Below are positions 24,343-34,945 of a stretch of DNA of 64,000 nucleotides, one piece after another. Each line of letters starts with the position of its first letter. The stretch's first letter is position 1. The DNA is from Planctomycetes bacterium syqfu (GTDB lineage Bacteria > Planctomycetota > Phycisphaerae > Phycisphaerales > Phycisphaeraceae): positions 1,364,001 to 1,428,000 of the forward strand of contig CP087563.1 in the NCBI GenBank assembly GCA_020974905.1, in the 5' to 3' direction. A program made the position numbers and the translations under genes. The notes below the pieces were generated by a model. That model did no database searches, had not been told where the DNA came from, and saw only the letters and a list, made by a program, of their open reading frames with translations.

Positions 24343-25833
24343 TCAATCCGCCATCACACAACGTGATTGCGCCCAATGGCGCAGTGCATCCAAACGATCG
24401 CCCATGATCACCGACAAAGGTGATGTCTGATTCAATGCTGAGATAACATCGTCGGTGTTTAACGAGCGACTTTGCGCATAGGCTTCATGCAATGCGCTGA
24501 TGATGGCTTGTTCGATTTCCGAACCGGTGAAGCCCTTGGCGTTCTCTGCCAACTGATCCAGATCGAATTGCTTGGGATCACAGTTGCGTTTGGCCAGATG
24601 GATTTTGAAAATCGCTTTACGCACTGCAGCACTGGGTAAGTCCACGAAAAAGATTTCGTCAAACCGCCCCTTGCGCAATAACTCCGGCGGGAGGGCTTCG
24701 ATGTTGTTGGCTGTCGCGATCAGGAAGACGGGTTCTGTGTGTTCCTGCATCCAGGTGAGTAACGTGCCGAACATGCGTTGGGAGAGTCCGCCGTCATTGC
24801 TTTGCGTACCCGCTGAGGCAAAGCCTTTTTCGATCTCATCAATCCAGAGAATAATCGGACTCATCGCTTCAGCCTGCTTCAGTGCCTGACGCAGACGCCG
24901 TTCGGACTCACCGATGTATCGGTCATACAATGCAGACGGATCAAGGCGTAACAATGGGAACTGTGATGCGGTGGCAACGGCTTTGGCGCACAGACTCTTG
25001 CCCGCGCCGGGAACACCAAGCATGAGCACACCGCGTGGCGGATCAATGCCAAATTTGCGTGCGTCTTCGTTGAAGGCTTTTTGTCGCATCGCAAGCCAGC
25101 GTTTGAGTGTTTTGACACCTGCAATGCTATCCAGCGAGACAGGCGATTCGATGTACTCCAGCAGCGAATCCTGATGAAGCATCCGACGTTTGCTGGCGAT
25201 GATGGTGTTCACATCGTGGTCTGCAAAATCATTGTCATCAGCAATGGCTTCCATGATCACGCGCTCGGCTTGACTTCGCGTCAGTCCGCGTAAATTTCGG
25301 ATGATCAAATCAAACGCCCCACGTGTGACCTTGGCTTTGACGCCACGTTCACGATGCTCGCGGGTGACCCATGACCGGACGAGTTGTCCCAACTCCTCTT
25401 CGGTGGGCAGTGTCAGTTCAAAACGCGTTGCAACGTTGGCCAGGGTTTCGGGAACGTCTTCGTTGTGATCAATAAAAACCATCGTGCCATGTGACTGACT
25501 GAATGCTGCATAGAGATCACGAATCAGTCGATGCAATTTCGGGTCCGGCAGGTAATCCAGAATGTCATGCAAGACCACCATCTGCGGCGGGTCGGGCATG
25601 TTCAACAGATAAAACAAACCTGCTGCCGGATGTTCGGTGTCGGCGACAGGTTTGGTATCGGGATTAAACGGATGATAAACCCCGCGGCTGGCCGACCATG
25701 CCAACGTCGGGATCATTTTTTCATGAGCCACGTTCAAAACGATTTGGCTGGCATACAATTCCTCGAAGGTCTGAATCAGAATACAGGCCTGTCGTGCATT
25801 GAGATAAGAGGCAAAACGCTCAGAGTCATTCAT
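24343..25833 (-). CDS. Ycf46-like AAA+ ATPase
   Basis: 496 residues from ATG 25833; a start 40 codons further up adds a Trp/Cys-rich leader unlike the family. The first 220 residues match the N-terminal half of Ycf46-type proteins ([34 protein letters not shown]). The AAA module has Walker A GVPGAGKS, Walker [13 protein letters not shown], sensor-1 IATANN and a possible arginine finger in [16 protein letters not shown]. Ycf46 is known from plastids and cyanobacteria, where it is linked to CO2 utilisation; in other bacteria its role is unclear. ATP-driven remodelling of a protein complex in the cytoplasm is the general expectation. Confidence 0.85.
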   Translation of the reverse strand: MNDSERFASYLNARQACILIQTFEELYASQIVLNVAHEKMIPTLAWSASRGVYHPFNPDTKPVADTEHPAAGLFYLLNMPDPPQMVVLHDILDYLPDPKLHRLIRDLYAAFSQSHGTMVFIDHNEDVPETLANVATRFELTLPTEEELGQLVRSWVTREHRERGVKAKVTRGAFDLIIRNLRGLTRSQAERVIMEAIADDNDFADHDVNTIIASKRRMLHQDSLLEYIESPVSLDSIAGVKTLKRWLAMRQKAFNEDARKFGIDPPRGVLMLGVPGAGKSLCAKAVATASQFPLLRLDPSALYDRYIGESERRLRQALKQAEAMSPIILWIDEIEKGFASAGTQSNDGGLSQRMFGTLLTWMQEHTEPVFLIATANNIEALPPELLRKGRFDEIFFVDLPSAAVRKAIFKIHLAKRNCDPKQFDLDQLAENAKGFTGSEIEQAIISALHEAYAQSRSLNTDDVISALNQTSPLSVIMGDRLDALRHWAQSRCVMAD

Positions 25834-26126
25834 GTGATTTATCCCGGATACCGGTGTCCCATTGCAACCTGAAAGGTTATCAAGTGTTATGCAGAATAAA
25901 GCAAGGCATGGATTTGTAAACCAATTCCAACGATTAAAGTTCAAAAAGTTCACACAAAATTGGAATCGTTTGGCTGCCTAACTGGTTTATATGTCAAAAG
26001 ATCGTAGAATTGAACACATGCTTGTTGCCTTTAAACCCGCTAATCTCCCAACCAAACCTAACCGTCACGTTCGGAACACTAGCGGCAAGAAGACCGGATA
26101 ACCGATAGTATTGAAGTGATGTTCAA

Positions 26127-26156
26127 TTGGCTATCGAACACCAAAAGTCGTAAAAT
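26127..26156 (+). promoter_or_regulatory. Candidate promoter of clpC
   Basis: TTGGCT (26127-26132) and TAAAAT (26151-26156) are 18 bases apart, 46 bases before the ATG. An inverted repeat CGATAG...CTATCG (26103-26108 / 26131-26136) overlaps the -35 box and could be an operator. The rest of the 25834-26202 gap shows nothing else. Confidence 0.4.
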
Positions 26157-26202
26157 CGACTTAGGCACGTGAAACGAAAACGACCCCGCTAAGAGAGTTA
26201 CC

Positions 26203-28743
26203 ATGTTTGAAAGATTCACGGATCGCGCAAGAAAAGTCATGGCACTGGCCAACCAGGAGGCCCAACGCTTTAACCACGAATACATCGGGACCGAGCACAT
26301 TCTGCTGGGTCTGGTTAAAGAAGGCTCTGGCGTCGGCGCCAACGTTCTGAAAAATCTCGATGTCGACCTTCGCAAGGTTCGCCTGGAAGTCGAAAAGCTC
26401 GTCAAGAGTGGCCCGGATATGGTCACCATGGGCAAGCTTCCCCAGACGCCCCGCGCCAAGAAAGTCATCGAGTATGCCATCGAAGAAGCACGCAATCTCA
26501 ACCACAACTATGTGGGGACCGAGCATCTGCTTCTGGGCTTGCTTCGCGAACACGAAGGTGTGGCTGCACAGGTTCTGATGAACCTCGGCCTCAAACTCGA
26601 AGAAGTCCGCGAGGAAGTGCTCAACCTGCTGGGTGCAGGCGTGGACACCGAAGACGCTGGCAAAGACACCGACGATTCACCGTCGGGTTCGGGCAGTTCA
26701 GCCAAGAGTGCCAAGAACTCCAAGACCCCTGCGTTGGACAGCTTTGGTCGCGACCTGACCGAGCTTGCCAAGGAAGGTTCACTGGACCCGGTGATCGGCC
26801 GCGCCAACGAAATTGAACGTCTGATTCAGATCCTCTGTCGCCGCACCAAGAACAACCCGGTTCTGCTGGGTGAAGCGGGTGTTGGTAAAACTGCCATCGT
26901 TGAAGGTCTGGCTCAGAAGATCATTGCCAACGAAGTACCTGAGATTCTCTGCGAACGCCGCATCGTCGTACTCGACCTTGCGATGATGGTTGCGGGTACC
27001 AAGTACCGCGGTCAGTTCGAAGAACGCATCAAGGCGGTGATGAACGAAGTGCGTCGTGCCAAGAATGTGCTGCTGTTCATCGACGAACTGCACACGCTGG
27101 TTGGCGCCGGTGGTGCCGAAGGCGCGATTGATGCAGCCAACGTTCTCAAGCCCGCCCTTTCGCGTGGCGAGATTCAATGCGTGGGTGCCACCACGTTGGA
27201 CGAATACCGCAAGTACATCGAAAAAGACGGTGCCTTGGAACGCCGCTTCCAGACCATTCTCGTTGAGCCGCCAAACAAGGCTGAGACCTTTGAAATTCTC
27301 AAGGGCCTGCGTGATCGTTACGAAGCACATCACCGCGTTCGCATCACCGATGAAGCGCTGCTTGACGCGGTGGAATTTTCCACGCGTTACATCACCGGTC
27401 GCGTGCAGCCTGACAAGTCGATCGACGTGATTGACGAAGCGGGCGCCCGTATCCGTCTTAAGAGCATGAGCAAGCCACCAAACCTTGCCGAGATCGAAGA
27501 GCAGATCGAGCACCTGAGCATTGAGAAGGACGAAGCCGTCAAGGCAGCGGACTACGAACGTGCTGCGGAGTTGCGCGATCAGGCTGAGAATCTCCGTCGC
27601 AAGAAGGAAGAGATCCTCAAGGAATGGCGTGCCAAGAGCCAGGAAATCGACGGTGTTGTGGATCAGGAAACCGTTGCTGAAGTCGTCTCCAAGATGACCG
27701 GCATCCCGCTGACCCGCATGGACACCGCCGAGTCCGAACGTCTGCTGCGTATCGAAGAAGAGTTGCACAAGCGCGTGGTCAGCCAGGAAGAAGGCATCAA
27801 GATCATTGCCAAGGCACTGCGTCGTGCACGCTCGGGTCTGAAAGACCCGCGTCGCCCGATGGGTAGCTTCATCTTCGTCGGTCCGTCGGGTGTCGGTAAA
27901 ACGCTGCTCTCCAAGGCGCTGGCAGACTTCATGTTCGGTGATGAAGAATCACTGATCCGCATCGACATGTCCGAGTATATGGAGAAGCACAACGTTAGTC
28001 GTCTGATCGGTGCGCCTCCCGGCTATGTCGGTTACGAAGAAGGTGGCCAACTCACCGAGCAGATTCGTCGTCGGCCCTACTCCGTGGTGCTGCTTGACGA
28101 AATCGAAAAGGCTCACCCTGACGTATTCAACATGTTGCTTCAGATCATGGAAGAAGGCCAGCTCACCGACAGCTTCGGTCGCCACGTCGACTTCCGTAAC
28201 ACCGTCCTGATCATGACGTCCAACATTGGTGCGGACCTGATCAAGACCGGCGGCGGATTCGGTTTTGCCAAGCCTAACGAGGAAACCGACTACGCGAAGA
28301 TGAAGCAGACGTTGATCAATGAAATCGAACGGTACTTCCGTCCTGAATTCATCAACCGTCTGGATGACATCATCGTCTTCCGCGCCTTGAACCGTGCCAA
28401 CCTTGAACAGATCGTCGACTACGAACTGCGTAAGGTTTACCAGCGTCTGAGCATCAAGGAACTCAAACTTGAGATCGACGACCAGGCACGCGATTATCTG
28501 ATCGAAAAGGGTTACAACCCCGACTACGGTGCACGTCCATTACGTCGTGCGATTGAACAGTATGTCGAAGACGCTTTGTCCGAGTCGATCCTGCGTGGCA
28601 AGTTCAAGGCCGGCCAACTCATCAAGGCAACCCATGTTGCTGGCGAAGAAGGTCTGAAATTTGAAGGTGTCGACGCCAAATCCGACGACAAGCCGGATGA
28701 TGAGTCCGAGAACCTTGCCCAGGCCGGTGCCGAGACGAACTGA
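26203..28743 (+). CDS. clpC: ATP-dependent Clp protease ATP-binding subunit ClpC
   Basis: 846 residues. [20 protein letters not shown] is the typical ClpC start, with the double ClpN repeat (1-150). A Ser-rich linker precedes the first AAA module (Walker A GEAGVGKT, Walker [15 protein letters not shown]). The middle domain contains a UVR motif ([20 protein letters not shown]). The second AAA module has GPSGVGKT and [15 protein letters not shown], and the C-terminal D2-small domain follows. ClpC unfolds substrates for ClpP. Length is near that of firmicute ClpC (810) with a longer acidic tail. The gene is alone, with its own promoter region and a strong terminator. No ctsR or mcsB lies nearby. 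Confidence 0.96.
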   Translation: MFERFTDRARKVMALANQEAQRFNHEYIGTEHILLGLVKEGSGVGANVLKNLDVDLRKVRLEVEKLVKSGPDMVTMGKLPQTPRAKKVIEYAIEEARNLNHNYVGTEHLLLGLLREHEGVAAQVLMNLGLKLEEVREEVLNLLGAGVDTEDAGKDTDDSPSGSGSSAKSAKNSKTPALDSFGRDLTELAKEGSLDPVIGRANEIERLIQILCRRTKNNPVLLGEAGVGKTAIVEGLAQKIIANEVPEILCERRIVVLDLAMMVAGTKYRGQFEERIKAVMNEVRRAKNVLLFIDELHTLVGAGGAEGAIDAANVLKPALSRGEIQCVGATTLDEYRKYIEKDGALERRFQTILVEPPNKAETFEILKGLRDRYEAHHRVRITDEALLDAVEFSTRYITGRVQPDKSIDVIDEAGARIRLKSMSKPPNLAEIEEQIEHLSIEKDEAVKAADYERAAELRDQAENLRRKKEEILKEWRAKSQEIDGVVDQETVAEVVSKMTGIPLTRMDTAESERLLRIEEELHKRVVSQEEGIKIIAKALRRARSGLKDPRRPMGSFIFVGPSGVGKTLLSKALADFMFGDEESLIRIDMSEYMEKHNVSRLIGAPPGYVGYEEGGQLTEQIRRRPYSVVLLDEIEKAHPDVFNMLLQIMEEGQLTDSFGRHVDFRNTVLIMTSNIGADLIKTGGGFGFAKPNEETDYAKMKQTLINEIERYFRPEFINRLDDIIVFRALNRANLEQIVDYELRKVYQRLSIKELKLEIDDQARDYLIEKGYNPDYGARPLRRAIEQYVEDALSESILRGKFKAGQLIKATHVAGEEGLKFEGVDAKSDDKPDDESENLAQAGAETN

Positions 28744-28775
28744 TCACCGGATCGATTAAACTTGAATCTATTGAC

Positions 28776-28812
28776 CAGGCCGTTGTGTATGGCGCACAAC
28801 GGCCTGTTTTAT
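28776..28812 (+). terminator. Intrinsic terminator of clpC
   Basis: CAGGCCGTTGTG (28776-28787) pairs with CACAACGGCCTG (28795-28806), followed by TTTTATT. Confidence 0.92.
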
Positions 28813-29024
28813 TGGACGTGGCATCCCCCTGCTTTTGGGCACCGGAATGACGTGTAACGGTAATCGTCATATTCGGACCAGAGCGCGCGAGTTGAAGAAT
28901 TTAGGGGATGAATCAAGTACCCCATATCAAGTACACCTCTGACTCGGTCGATGATAGTTTTACCTAGTTTTATGACTGTCTATGCTCAAAAAGCACAGAC
29001 ACGAGCTTGGGGTGTCCAAACGTT

Positions 29025-30539
29025 ATGAATCAAAAGTTGCTTGATAAAATTCTGAACTCACCGAGACTGCCCAGTCTGCCATCGATTGCGATCGAGGTCA
29101 TCGAACTGGTGCAGCAACGTGATGTCAACATCAAGCAGATTGCCCATACGATCCAGCATGATCCTGCCCTGTCGAGCAAGATTCTCAAAACTGTCAACTC
29201 CAGTTTCTATGGCCAGGCTCACTCTGTCGGAACCATCAGCCATGCGTTGGTGGTGCTGGGTTTAAACAGTGTCAAAACATTGGCATTGGGTTTTTCGTTG
29301 GTGGGCAATCTCGCGCAGCCGTCCGATGACGGGTTTGATCATTTCCATTTCTGGAAGCGCAGTCTTTACGGTGCCGTCGCTGCACGCTCTTTGGCCAAAC
29401 AGGTCGGACTCGTTCAGCAGGAGGAATCTTTCCTCGGCGGACTGCTTCAGGATATGGGTTTACTGGCCATGCTCGAAACCGTTGGCGATGAATACCAGTT
29501 CATTCTCAATGACGTGGGTGCCGACCATGCCATGCTCAAGCAGCGTGAACAACTGGCCTTTGATCTGGACCATGCTGAACTTGGTGGCATTCTTGCTGAC
29601 AAGTGGAAGCTGCCCCCGATCCTTGCCAACTCCATCCGATATCACGATGATCCGGACTCGGCTCCCGAAGATGTGCTCCCCGCGGTTCGTTGTGTGGCAT
29701 TGGGTTCCATCGCTGCGGATATCTTCGTGAACCCGGACATGGCAGGTGAAGCACTCGAACGCTATTACCATCTGGCCAACGACTGGTTTGCCATGAACCA
29801 GGAACAGGCAGAACCCCTGCTCAATGCGATTCACACCGGCACGATTGAAATGAAGCGTCTCTTCGACCTGCCCACCGGCGAGTTCGAAAGCTCGGACATT
29901 ATTCTCTCGCGTGCCAACGAAGCACTACTGAATCTGAGTATGCTCCAGCAGCAGCAGACTGCACAGCTCGAAGCCAAGAACAAGGAACTCGTCGCCCAGG
30001 CAGAAATCGATCCATTGACCGGTGTTGCCAACCGTCGCAAATTCAACGAGTACATCAGCCAGCAATTCTCAGGCACACAGCAGAGTGGTGAACCCGTGTC
30101 CATCCTCTTCATGGACGTCGATCACTTTAAGAAGTTCAACGACACCTACGGCCATCAAACCGGTGACCAGGTACTCAGTGAAGTTGCCAGCCTGCTTGAA
30201 GAACACACCGAAGCGCCGGGCCTGGTCTGTCGTTATGGTGGTGAAGAATTTGCGATCATCCTGCCGGACACCGACCGGTACACCGCTGCCAAGAAGGCCG
30301 AGGAAGTCCGCCTTGCGATCAGTGAAAAGACGATCATCTCCGAGGAAGGCCAGCAACTGCACGTCACCGCCAGCATTGGTGTGGCTGCTTATGACGGGAC
30401 TTTCTTCACCAAAGCCGATCAGTTGATCAAGGCTGCCGACCAAGGTGTCTATGCCGCCAAGAACGCCGGCCGAAACGCAGTCCGCGTCTTCGCTCCCCGC
30501 GTCAAGAAACCGGCTGCCAATCCTTCACAGGTGGCGTGA
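29025..30539 (+). CDS. HDOD-GGDEF signalling protein
   Basis: 504 residues from ATG 29025 (a TTG six codons upstream is unlikely). Residues 12-215 form an HDOD domain (LPSLPSIAIEVIELVQQRDV, DPALSSKILKTVNSSFYG), a non-catalytic HD-related output/sensor domain. A short coiled coil (about 300-330, LQQQQTAQLEAKNKELVAQA) leads into a GGDEF domain: DPLTGVANRRKF and RYGGEEF at about 403-409. GGEEF is an active variant, so it should make cyclic di-GMP from two GTP. The RxxD inhibitory site five residues before GGEEF is absent (EAPG region). There is no membrane segment, so it is cytoplasmic. Its signal input is unknown. Confidence 0.9.
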   Translation: MNQKLLDKILNSPRLPSLPSIAIEVIELVQQRDVNIKQIAHTIQHDPALSSKILKTVNSSFYGQAHSVGTISHALVVLGLNSVKTLALGFSLVGNLAQPSDDGFDHFHFWKRSLYGAVAARSLAKQVGLVQQEESFLGGLLQDMGLLAMLETVGDEYQFILNDVGADHAMLKQREQLAFDLDHAELGGILADKWKLPPILANSIRYHDDPDSAPEDVLPAVRCVALGSIAADIFVNPDMAGEALERYYHLANDWFAMNQEQAEPLLNAIHTGTIEMKRLFDLPTGEFESSDIILSRANEALLNLSMLQQQQTAQLEAKNKELVAQAEIDPLTGVANRRKFNEYISQQFSGTQQSGEPVSILFMDVDHFKKFNDTYGHQTGDQVLSEVASLLEEHTEAPGLVCRYGGEEFAIILPDTDRYTAAKKAEEVRLAISEKTIISEEGQQLHVTASIGVAAYDGTFFTKADQLIKAADQGVYAAKNAGRNAVRVFAPRVKKPAANPSQVA

Positions 30540-30540
30540 T

Positions 30541-30603
30541 CGGATTTCGAATTTACAATTTCGAATTTCAAATTGTGTAAAAAAACGCTTGCGGTTTAGC
30601 GCG
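30541..30603 (+). repeat. Composite repeat F3 (GATTTCGAATTTC array plus CGCTTGCGGTTTAGCGCG)
   Basis: A short degenerate array of GATTTC/GAATTTC units is followed by CGCTTGCGGTTTAGCGCG (30586-30603). The same order occurs at 46558-46680 and 54357-54411. The last part overlaps the 3' end of the PIN-domain gene and contains its stop codon on the minus strand. Confidence 0.65.
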
Positions 30604-31021
30604 ACCCATCCAGGGTTGCCAGATAGACATTGGGCGCCAAGACCGGCACATCCGATTTCTTAAAATCCGACAGGTTCCGTGTGATAATCGCTTGGGCGCC
30701 AGCGCGAACCGCACAGGCATGCTGGATACCATCCTCAAAATCCTTGAACCCCGAATCGATCGACTGATTGATGATCTGGGCATCAACTTCAACAATCTCA
30801 AAAATATCACGCAGACTCTTGACCGCGCGCTTTGCAATCCTTTCGTTGGATGCATGACGAACGATGCAATAGACAAAATTAAAACTGATCGCTGAGACAC
30901 ATCCAACCATCTGCCCACGCTCAGACATCGACCATAACGCCGTTGCATCATCTGCAAACGGCTGGCGATCCAGCAAATGATCCAGCAAAACATTGGTGTC
31001 GATGAACAGCCGATTACTCAT
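30596..31021 (-). CDS. PIN-domain ribonuclease toxin (VapC-like)
   Basis: 141 residues. LFIDTNVLLDHLLDR places Asp8 as the first acidic ligand; the acidic pair near 92-98 (FKDFEDGIQ) and Asp in ITRNLSDFKK supply the others, as in PIN nucleases of the COG5573 type. PIN toxins cut tRNA or mRNA when released from their antitoxin. The ATG overlaps the stop of the antitoxin gene by four bases (ATGA). The stop codon TAA lies inside a dispersed repeat (30586-30603), which suggests that repeat insertion fixed or changed the C-terminus. It ends ...YLATLDGSR, close to the usual PIN end. Confidence 0.85.
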   Translation of the reverse strand: MSNRLFIDTNVLLDHLLDRQPFADDATALWSMSERGQMVGCVSAISFNFVYCIVRHASNERIAKRAVKSLRDIFEIVEVDAQIINQSIDSGFKDFEDGIQHACAVRAGAQAIITRNLSDFKKSDVPVLAPNVYLATLDGSR

Positions 31022-31260
31022 GCTTTATCCCGCTCAGCGATGGCCTGCTCAAATAGCTGGCGGTCAGTCAATTGAGGATCAACCTGAGCGATGCCACGCG
31101 ACCGGCGGGTAATCGGCGCGGCTGCCTGACGGCTTCGCGATATTTCATGCGACATGACAAACTGGCTGAACATTGCAGAGACACTGGTCCCCTGCTCATC
31201 AGCAAGCTGCTTGGCTTTAGCAATCACATTGGCATCGGCACTGAGTGTCAATTTAGGCAT
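31018..31260 (-). CDS. Antitoxin of PIN-type module (DUF6364-like)
   Basis: 80 residues. MPKLTLSADANVIAKAKQLA then DEQGTSVSAMFSQF is a ribbon-helix-helix-like N-terminus (one beta strand plus two helices) found in DUF6364 antitoxins; the C-terminal half is polar and likely wraps the toxin. GGAGG lies five bases before the ATG. The small antitoxin precedes its toxin with ATGA overlap, the standard type II toxin-antitoxin order. A promoter with two ATACGTAT palindromes sits directly upstream and is the likely autoregulatory operator. Confidence 0.82.
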   Translation of the reverse strand: MPKLTLSADANVIAKAKQLADEQGTSVSAMFSQFVMSHEISRSRQAAAPITRRSRGIAQVDPQLTDRQLFEQAIAERDKA

Positions 31261-31272
31261 GGCAGGCCTCCA

Positions 31273-31320
31273 ATACGTATTGATCTAAATCAATTATACG
31301 TATTAACATTATCAAGACAA
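31273..31320 (-). promoter_or_regulatory. Promoter and operator of toxin-antitoxin operon
   Basis: On the minus strand TTGTCT (31320-31315) and TATAAT (31298-31293) are 16 bases apart. Two copies of the palindrome ATACGTAT (31273-31280 and 31296-31303, centres 23 bases apart) flank and overlap the -10 box, as expected for a repressor that binds cooperatively. Confidence 0.65.
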
Positions 31321-31356
31321 GATTATAGCAGTTCAAATCATTAATCTCCGCTTTCC

Positions 31357-31454
31357 GTCACTCCCGCGCCCCCGGAAGGCGGGAGTCCAGTGAGAACTGC
31401 AAGCGTCAACAGAATGCCACTGGATTCCCGCCTTCCGGGGGCGCGGAAATGACG
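31357..31454. repeat. Dispersed palindromic element F1, CCCCCGGAAG variant
   Basis: Like the other copies but with the inner hairpin GCGCCCCCGGAAGGCGGGAG instead of GCGCAGGCGGGAG in both arms, showing that the two arms changed together (compensated). Confidence 0.75.
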
Positions 31455-31493
31455 AAATGAGAGATGGTATGGAGATTAATGATTCGAAGTGTT

Positions 31494-31781
31494 CTAGTTT
31501 CGTACGATTTCCCAAATCAAAAGCAAGACGCCTACCAGCAACAAGGCAATCATCAGGCCAGACATCACCATCCCCGGCCATGAGCGGATATATTCTGATC
31601 CTCGCGTGAAATCAAAGAACCAGTTGGACCAACGCTGGGCTTGATCTTGATTGGATGCGGTGAATCCGAAGACGTAATAAAGTCTCGATACGGTTCCCAG
31701 AATCACAACCCCCAGTAAACAAAAAACACCTGCCAGGAATCGGACAGGTGTTCTTGATTTGTTATTCGATTGGGTTTGCAC
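31494..31781 (-). CDS. Small membrane protein, two helices
   Basis: 95 residues from a GTG with GGAG nine bases upstream. Hydrophobic segments at about 14-33 (FLAGVFCLLGVVILGTVSRL) and 70-91 (MVMSGLMIALLLVGVLLLIW) predict two transmembrane helices with a polar loop between. No known motif. It lies 27 bases downstream of another small membrane protein on the same strand, so the two may act together. Confidence 0.55.
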   Translation of the reverse strand: MQTQSNNKSRTPVRFLAGVFCLLGVVILGTVSRLYYVFGFTASNQDQAQRWSNWFFDFTRGSEYIRSWPGMVMSGLMIALLLVGVLLLIWEIVRN

Positions 31782-31808
31782 AGATTACTCTCCGGCAATA
31801 TCCATCGT

Positions 31809-32090
31809 TTACTGTGGTGCCGGCAAGCTGGGCAGGATCAATAAAAATCCGCCGACACTCACCAACACGCCGACCAGTTGCAATCCAAATGGCTTCCAGG
31901 ATTTGTTCCAATACATGATCACGAAGATCAGTGAAACAAAGGGGACAAGCAAGCTGCCAAGTCCCCAGAGAATGTGTTCCTGAAAAGCGACGACCAGAAG
32001 CCAGATTCCCCCTACCAACGAAACGAGTCCGCCAATCGCAAAGAGAACCATTGCACCAATCATCATTGCGTTCATACCGTCTGCAGCCAT
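31809..32090 (-). CDS. Small membrane protein, three to four helices
   Basis: 93 residues from ATG 32090 with a perfect GGAGG seven bases upstream; longer upstream frames run into gyrB and are rejected. Hydrophobic segments cover about 9-36, 40-60 and 68-88 (MMIGAMVLFAIGGLVSLVGG; GLGSLLVPFVSLIFVIM; LQLVGVLVSVGGFLLIL). The protein is not recognised. It follows gyrB with 80 bases between and precedes the two-helix protein. Confidence 0.6.
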   Translation of the reverse strand: MAADGMNAMMIGAMVLFAIGGLVSLVGGIWLLVVAFQEHILWGLGSLLVPFVSLIFVIMYWNKSWKPFGLQLVGVLVSVGGFLLILPSLPAPQ

Positions 32091-32170
32091 GTCAACCTCC
32101 GAAAAATGTGCTATACCACCTTGGGTATCAGAACCTTTCAGACCCCCCGGGTGGTTGTTTGTTGTGCGCT

Positions 32171-34765
<2,595 letters not shown>

Positions 34766-34945
34766 TCAGGTGGTTTATTTATCAATCCAAAGGCGCAGCG
34801 GATGCACGGCGATCCGTCGCTTGGCAAGAGAGAATTTTACCATGAATCAACGACTTTAGCCAATTGATATGGACATCGGCAACAGGGCAAAACCAACTGA
34901 AAAATCACGGTTAAACCCGGGCAGAATTAACGTTGTCAGCCAACG

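Noticed and set aside
24018-24407. Overlapping small frames between the second MCE gene and the Ycf46-like gene
   Set aside because: They consist of stacked repeat families and have no conserved start or ribosome site.
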